Shown one piece after another: positions 59,847-64,000 of a stretch of 64,000 nucleotides of DNA. This DNA comes from Desmodus rotundus (taxonomy: Eukaryota; Chordata; Mammalia; Chiroptera; Phyllostomidae): positions 104,460,896 through 104,524,895 of the forward strand of contig NC_071392.1 of NCBI RefSeq assembly GCF_022682495.2. The letters run 5' to 3'. How positions within the stretch are numbered: the first letter of the stretch is position 1; each line of letters opens with the position of its first letter. The notes under the pieces were generated by a model. It was not told the DNA's origin, searched no databases, and saw only the letters and a list, made by a program, of their open reading frames with translations. A program made the translations under genes and the position numbers.

Positions 59847-62800
59847 CTCAGCACCCACACCGGACCTGCCACAGAGGACCAAAGGGTGTCAGGGCCAGCA
59901 GGGCATGGAGTTCAACTCCACCGCCACCCACCAATTACAACCTAGAGGGCCCCGGGAGCACCTGCGGATGTGGGCAGATCAACCCAGACCTGTCCTGGGG
60001 GACCAGCACGGTGCCACAGAAGGAACCTGGAATCTAGGTCGCAGTATCTCAGCTGTAAAATGGGCGCACTCCTGTTGCTCCTCTTGCCTGAAATGTTCTT
60101 TCCCCAATTCTCTGCCTGGCTTGCCACTAGGTTCACATCCTCCAGGAAGCCTTCCTTGACTCTGCCTTCCCCAAGCAAGTGGTCAGAGCCCCTCCTCAGG
60201 ACCATGAACATCTACACGGTAGCACACAGTAAGTCCATGGTCTATCAGCTTGGGGTTTTCCTCCCCATTAGACTGTCAGCTCTCCCAGGACTAGGAACTG
60301 GGTCCAGTGTAGCTCTCTCCAGAGTGCTCAGCAGGGTACCTGGGCCCCACAGGAGCTGTTTATTCTGCGCATGTTTACAAAGCACCAGCAACAAACGACA
60401 GAATAGGATCTGCCCTGGAGAAGCTATTCCCACAAGGAGGAATTGTAACTCCTCTTTCCTGCTTCTATCTGGTAAAATCTCACTGGCACAAGGCACAGCC
60501 CGGGAAGGGAGATGCCATCTAACTGGATGCCTCATTTTATGCTACAGGGTAAGAAGCAACCTGTTGCTAAAAGAACCAGTGGAACTGAGAAGGAATATCT
60601 AATTCAGTCCATCATAATCCCCAGGTGAAGTCTGTTTAAATACCAGGAAGAGGGTCAGCTCCTTTAGATGTGTATCAACTACTACCCCCACCCAAAACAC
60701 ACCCAGTACAAGTCTCAGTGGACAAAGTAGTTCCCAACTTGGCGTCAGACTCCTAGGCCGCCAACCGTGACCACATCGGTGATCCTAAAGGTGTTTTCAG
60801 TATGTCACAATACCCAAAAGAAACCAAACATTTAGGCCACAAAGGCACATTTAAACATCAGTTATCTTTGCCTGCTGAAATTTTATCAACTCATTGTGGA
60901 CACACTGATTATCTCATGCTGATCAGAAGCTCTGATTGGCTATTGACAACATCATAGAAATCACTGGGACATTGATTTTATTGTACACTCAGTTGCAAAC
61001 ATCTCTGTTAATTTGGAAAGGGACAAGTGAATGGCTACTTCATCAGTACAGTCTGGCAGATAAAAACACAGGAGCAAGAAGACACACGTACAACAAAAAG
61101 GGGGCCACAGGGACAAAAAGGTTTGGAACCACTGACCAAGGGGAGAAAAGGCTCTGGTTGCTTTGGTTCTCTGAGGAAGAGGGATTCCTGGTGCCTTGGG
61201 GCTGAGCCCACAGGTCTCAAGGCTGAACGAGTTCCCCCTTTTTCTCACCCTCTGGGGTCTGCAACGCTAGCATGAGAGGGTTTTCTTCTCTGGCCGGATG
61301 GACCCCACACCACAGGGTCCTACAGAGGCGGGAGGGAGGCCTGCAGAAAGGCTCAGCTCAGGTGGGAGGGCTGGTCAGCAGTGACGGGAACGGGGACCCA
61401 GGGAACTCCTTGCATCGGCAACTGCAGAGCAAATAAAAGAAAAGAGTCACAGACCTGTGAAACGCTGCAGAGAGAGACCACAGCAAGAGGGGCAATGACA
61501 CAGAGCCAACTGGCAGCCTGCAGAACACGCTGTGGGAGAGCTGGGGGTTCAGGGCATGAAAATGGTGCTTCTCAAGCTTCCCAACTGACAGGTTCACCCT
61601 CACAGACTTGCAGCCCAAAGGCACACAGAGCTCCACCTTGGGCTCACGAGGGCCCTGAGCCTAATTTAACACTCTGCCATCACTGTGTTGAAGTTTTTAA
61701 CAAGGGGCCCACATTTTCATTTTGCACACTGGACCCTTGCAAATTGCTCAGCTCATCCTGCCAACTGAAGTATCCCCATGATAAGGAGAAAATGAACCAC
61801 CACACACATCAACAATGGGGGCAAGTCCCAAGCCACCCAGAGAGGGAGAAAAACACATTTCTTTGACTGAGTTCTTAAAAAAAAAAAAAAAAGCACACAC
61901 ATGCAAATGGTTATATAACACAGCATGTTCATCTTTATTGAAAATTGTCTTCCCCAGGAAATACTGTGTGATATTGATGCACCAGGAAGATTAACTATGC
62001 AGAGCAGGCACAGCGGCACACAGCTTAATGAGGCCAAATGGGGACACTGCAGCGTTTCCAAAGCCGGCTATGCATCAGAACCACCAGGGGGCTGGTAAAA
62101 AATACCCCATCAGATTCCTGTCCCTCACGCCACATCCTGGGTGTCAGAAATGGGAAGGGAAGATACACAAGAATTTCTATTTTTCTATTTTTTTAAACGA
62201 GCCTCAGGAGTGGGACTGAGAGACGTATGAACAACCTTTTGCTTTATACCATTTAAAATCTTTATCAAGACTTTACAACTTAAAAAAATTAAAAATTTCC
62301 AGCTGATTTAAATACAGCAGGTCGTTGACTAAAGTACCAGCTGGGTTTGGACAAACCTAGGCACCACGCCCTTCTGACACTTTCCGATTTGTAAGCCGCA
62401 CTCAACCTCTAAGGTCTATACGCATTGAGTTTAGCATATTGTACATTCTCAGTAATAAATAACTATTCTTAAAACGACGTTTTTATTTATCCTGTAGCTC
62501 ACTGGTCCCCAGCATACCAAAGTTTAACAGTTTACGGATTAACAACTCTGCGCAACCAAGGGAACCCACCAGAACGTATAGTCCGATTCCCGGATTGGAC
62601 AATGATGGGGCGGGATCACTTCAATAATACACCAATCAGAACCCTCCAGACCAGTAGGGCGGAGTCAAAGGACTGGCAAAATGCGCAGGTGCGGGGGGCT
62701 CGCGAAGGAGGGGCGACCCCCAGCGCGCGCACACCTTCCCCTCTCCCCCTCCTCAGCGGGGGCGGGATGTTTGGCGCGCGCGCGCAGGCCCTTCTCTCGG

Positions 62801-63212
62801 ACTCCGCCCCCCGCCCCGCCGCGCGCTCCCGCCCCCGGGCTGAGGCGACTCTGAGTCGGAGCCCGACACAAAGGCGGTGGCGGCGGCAACGGCGGAGGGG
62901 CCCTAGAGGCCGCTCCGCCCGCGCTCTCCGGGCCCACCTCCTTCACCCAGGCCACCGGCCCGGCGGCGCACCCGCAGGCCTAAGATGGCGGCGGCAGAAA
63001 CGAAGCAAGCAGTGGCCCCGAGTGGAAAGCGTCGGAGAGGCCACTGCCACACAGCTTCGGACTCCCGGATCCTGGCACGGCTCGCGGCGGGACCATAGCT
63101 TCCTGGGGCTCTTACCTGCCCGAAGCGGACTCGAGGGGATGCGGCTACACGTTCTGCTCGGCTGCCCGTTTTGCCGCCTCCGCCTCGCCCTCCCCAGCGC
63201 CGCTCCCGCCAT
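59798..63212 (-). promoter_or_regulatory. Overlapping upstream ORF of PCIF1 (54 codons, spliced)
   Basis: The ATG at 63212-63210 lies in a strong context inside a YY1-like motif. The frame runs through exon 1 to 63116, joins exon 2 at 59865 and passes the PCIF1 ATG in another frame. It stops at TGA 59800-59798, inside the main coding region. Translating it would compete with PCIF1 initiation. Whether it is present in mRNA depends on the true transcription start. Confidence 0.45.
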
Positions 63213-63300
63213 CTTGTGTCCCGGGCCGGGACTCTGCACTACGCATGCGCTGGTACCGCCTCTGAGGGACCTCGCCGCTGCCGGTCGCCATCTTGAGTGT
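62590..63300 (-). promoter_or_regulatory. PCIF1: PCIF1 CpG-island promoter
   Basis: This CpG-dense block surrounds PCIF1 exon 1. Visible motifs are CCAAT boxes in both orientations (62594-62598 and 62632-62636), an E2F-type TTTGGCGC (62770-62777), an NRF1-like acgcatgcgc (63241-63250), and YY1-like CAAGATGGCG cores on the gene strand near 63212 and 63291. A similar core, aagatggcggcggc, lies on the plus strand at 62983. No TATA box is seen. The motif set suggests constitutive expression and possible bidirectional initiation. Confidence 0.75.
63145..63291 (-). promoter_or_regulatory. Second candidate upstream ORF in PCIF1 exon 1 (48 codons)
   Basis: A second YY1-embedded ATG (63291-63289) opens a frame beginning MATGSGEVPQ that ends at TAG 63147-63145 within exon 1. 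It overlaps the ATG of the other upstream ORF in a different frame. It matters only if transcription starts upstream of 63291. Confidence 0.3.
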
Positions 63301-64000
63301 GGCGGACCGGCCGGGTCCTCAGACCCTGCTAGCTGTCGACCCCCTCCCCTTCCTTCTATCTTTTCCTTTTCTTCCATGCGGGTCCGAGCAGGGGGAGGCA
63401 GTTTGTGGGCCCTGGGAGGTGAACTGAGGACGGACCGGACTCACAAACACTCCCTGCCTCAGTTTCCCATCCTAGTACACCCGCTGGGGCAGAAGGGCTC
63501 GGGTGGGCGGTGCGCAGGCAGGGTCGGACTGAGTGTGCGCACCAGGGGGCGCGGGGCGGGCTTGAAACCTGAGGGGGCTCGGCTCCAACGTCTACCCGAG
63601 GGCGGAGCCCTGATGACGTAGTTGTGAACGTAGCGTGCATCCCGGCCCTATCTCCCCCCCACCCCGCCCCGCACATCTCTGCCTCGTTCAGCTGGTCGCT
63701 TGCCCTCTCTGGGGCTCTGTCCAGAATTTTTTACAGGCATTTCCTGTATCCGGGCTGCATGCAAATCCAACCTTTTCCCATAGTGAGACCGCACAGGTTA
63801 TAAGTGTTCTTGAGTAGAAGAAAGAACAGCTGTGGAGGCATAATAAAGACGGCTTTTCTTGCCGAGCCCAGCGGGCTAATTTTAAGTACAAACATTATAC
63901 ACTCAAAAAACAAAGATGACTTTGGGCAAAGTTGGGAAATTATAAACTAAATGCATCTGAGGGGCTTTCCAACACTGACATCTATGGCCACTAGTTGAAG
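63301..64000. other. Region upstream of PCIF1, no gene seen
   Basis: GC-rich up to about 63.6 kb, then AT-richer. A CRE-like TGACGTA lies at 63614-63620. No exon or clear repeat is recognised. By synteny PLTP would follow beyond the window. Confidence 0.5.

Larger units (their letters stand above)
51660..63300 (-). other. PCIF1: PCIF1 exon-intron map
   Basis: Non-coding exon 1 has its donor after 63116 (CAG/GTAAG on the gene strand); its 5' end is unknown. Exon 2 starts at 59865, with coding sequence 59846-59723. Later coding exons in transcript order: 59633-59509, 57851-57714, 57538-57408, 57269-57115, 56468-56321, 56229-56146, 55905-55806, 54751-54589, 53934-53762, 53625-53539, 53451-53267, 52587-52494, 52398-52223, and 52136-51902 to the stop (TAA 51904-51902). 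Phases agree at every junction and sum to 2118 nt. The NPPF catalytic motif is in exon 52587-52494. Intron 1 (59866-63115) and the intron 57852-59508 are the largest and hold most of the repeats. Confidence 0.92.

Noticed and set aside
59723..59882. An N-terminally extended PCIF1 start ([17 protein letters not shown])
   Set aside because: The upstream ATG lies before the exon 2 acceptor (AG at 59867-59866), so it is intronic in the spliced mRNA.
62602..63621. A 339-codon plus-strand open frame in the PCIF1 CpG island
   Set aside because: Its Arg/Pro/Gly/Ala content is what any frame gives in very GC-rich DNA. It shows no domain and lies across the PCIF1 first exon.

Overview
The window is nuclear DNA from a mammal, almost certainly a bat. 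Several tRNA-derived SINEs of the chiropteran VES type (heads reading close to 'ccctggctggtgtggctcag', AT-rich tails) lie on a background of old mammalian repeats (MIR, L2, MER5-like, MaLR LTRs). Three spliced protein-coding genes can be rebuilt exon by exon: MMP9 (minus), ZNF335 (plus) and PCIF1 (minus). This is the human 20q13.12 block PCIF1-ZNF335-MMP9 in reversed orientation. All splice sites used are GT-AG and all three frames are open, with no premature stop or frameshift.

Layout: 1-2930 is repeat-rich DNA downstream of MMP9. 2932-9944 is MMP9 (13 exons, 716 aa), followed at 9944-10540 by a promoter with a TATA-like box, AP-1, a (TG)20 tract, a second AP-1/Ets site and an NF-kB site at about the spacing known in human. 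10.6-32.3 kb is intergenic, mostly fragmented transposons. 32.5-50.97 kb is ZNF335 (non-coding exon 1 plus 27 coding exons, 1343 aa, 13 C2H2 fingers). About 690 bp separates its poly(A) signal from the convergent 3' end of PCIF1 (51.66-63.3 kb, 15 coding exons, 705 aa). The PCIF1 CpG-island promoter is at 62.65-63.3 kb, and the rest is promoter-flanking sequence.

The genes are not one pathway. MMP9 is a secreted gelatinase, ZNF335 a nuclear zinc-finger coregulator of H3K4 methylation complexes, and PCIF1 the nuclear cap-adjacent m6Am methyltransferase. ZNF335 and PCIF1 have housekeeping-type promoters in which YY1-like motifs contain upstream ATGs, giving both genes candidate upstream ORFs. 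MMP9 has an inducible promoter. I found no evidence for a new biological system. The points most worth checking are the uORFs, the enlarged MMP9 hinge, a 19-nt ZNF335 microexon and an internally deleted mariner with intact ends.
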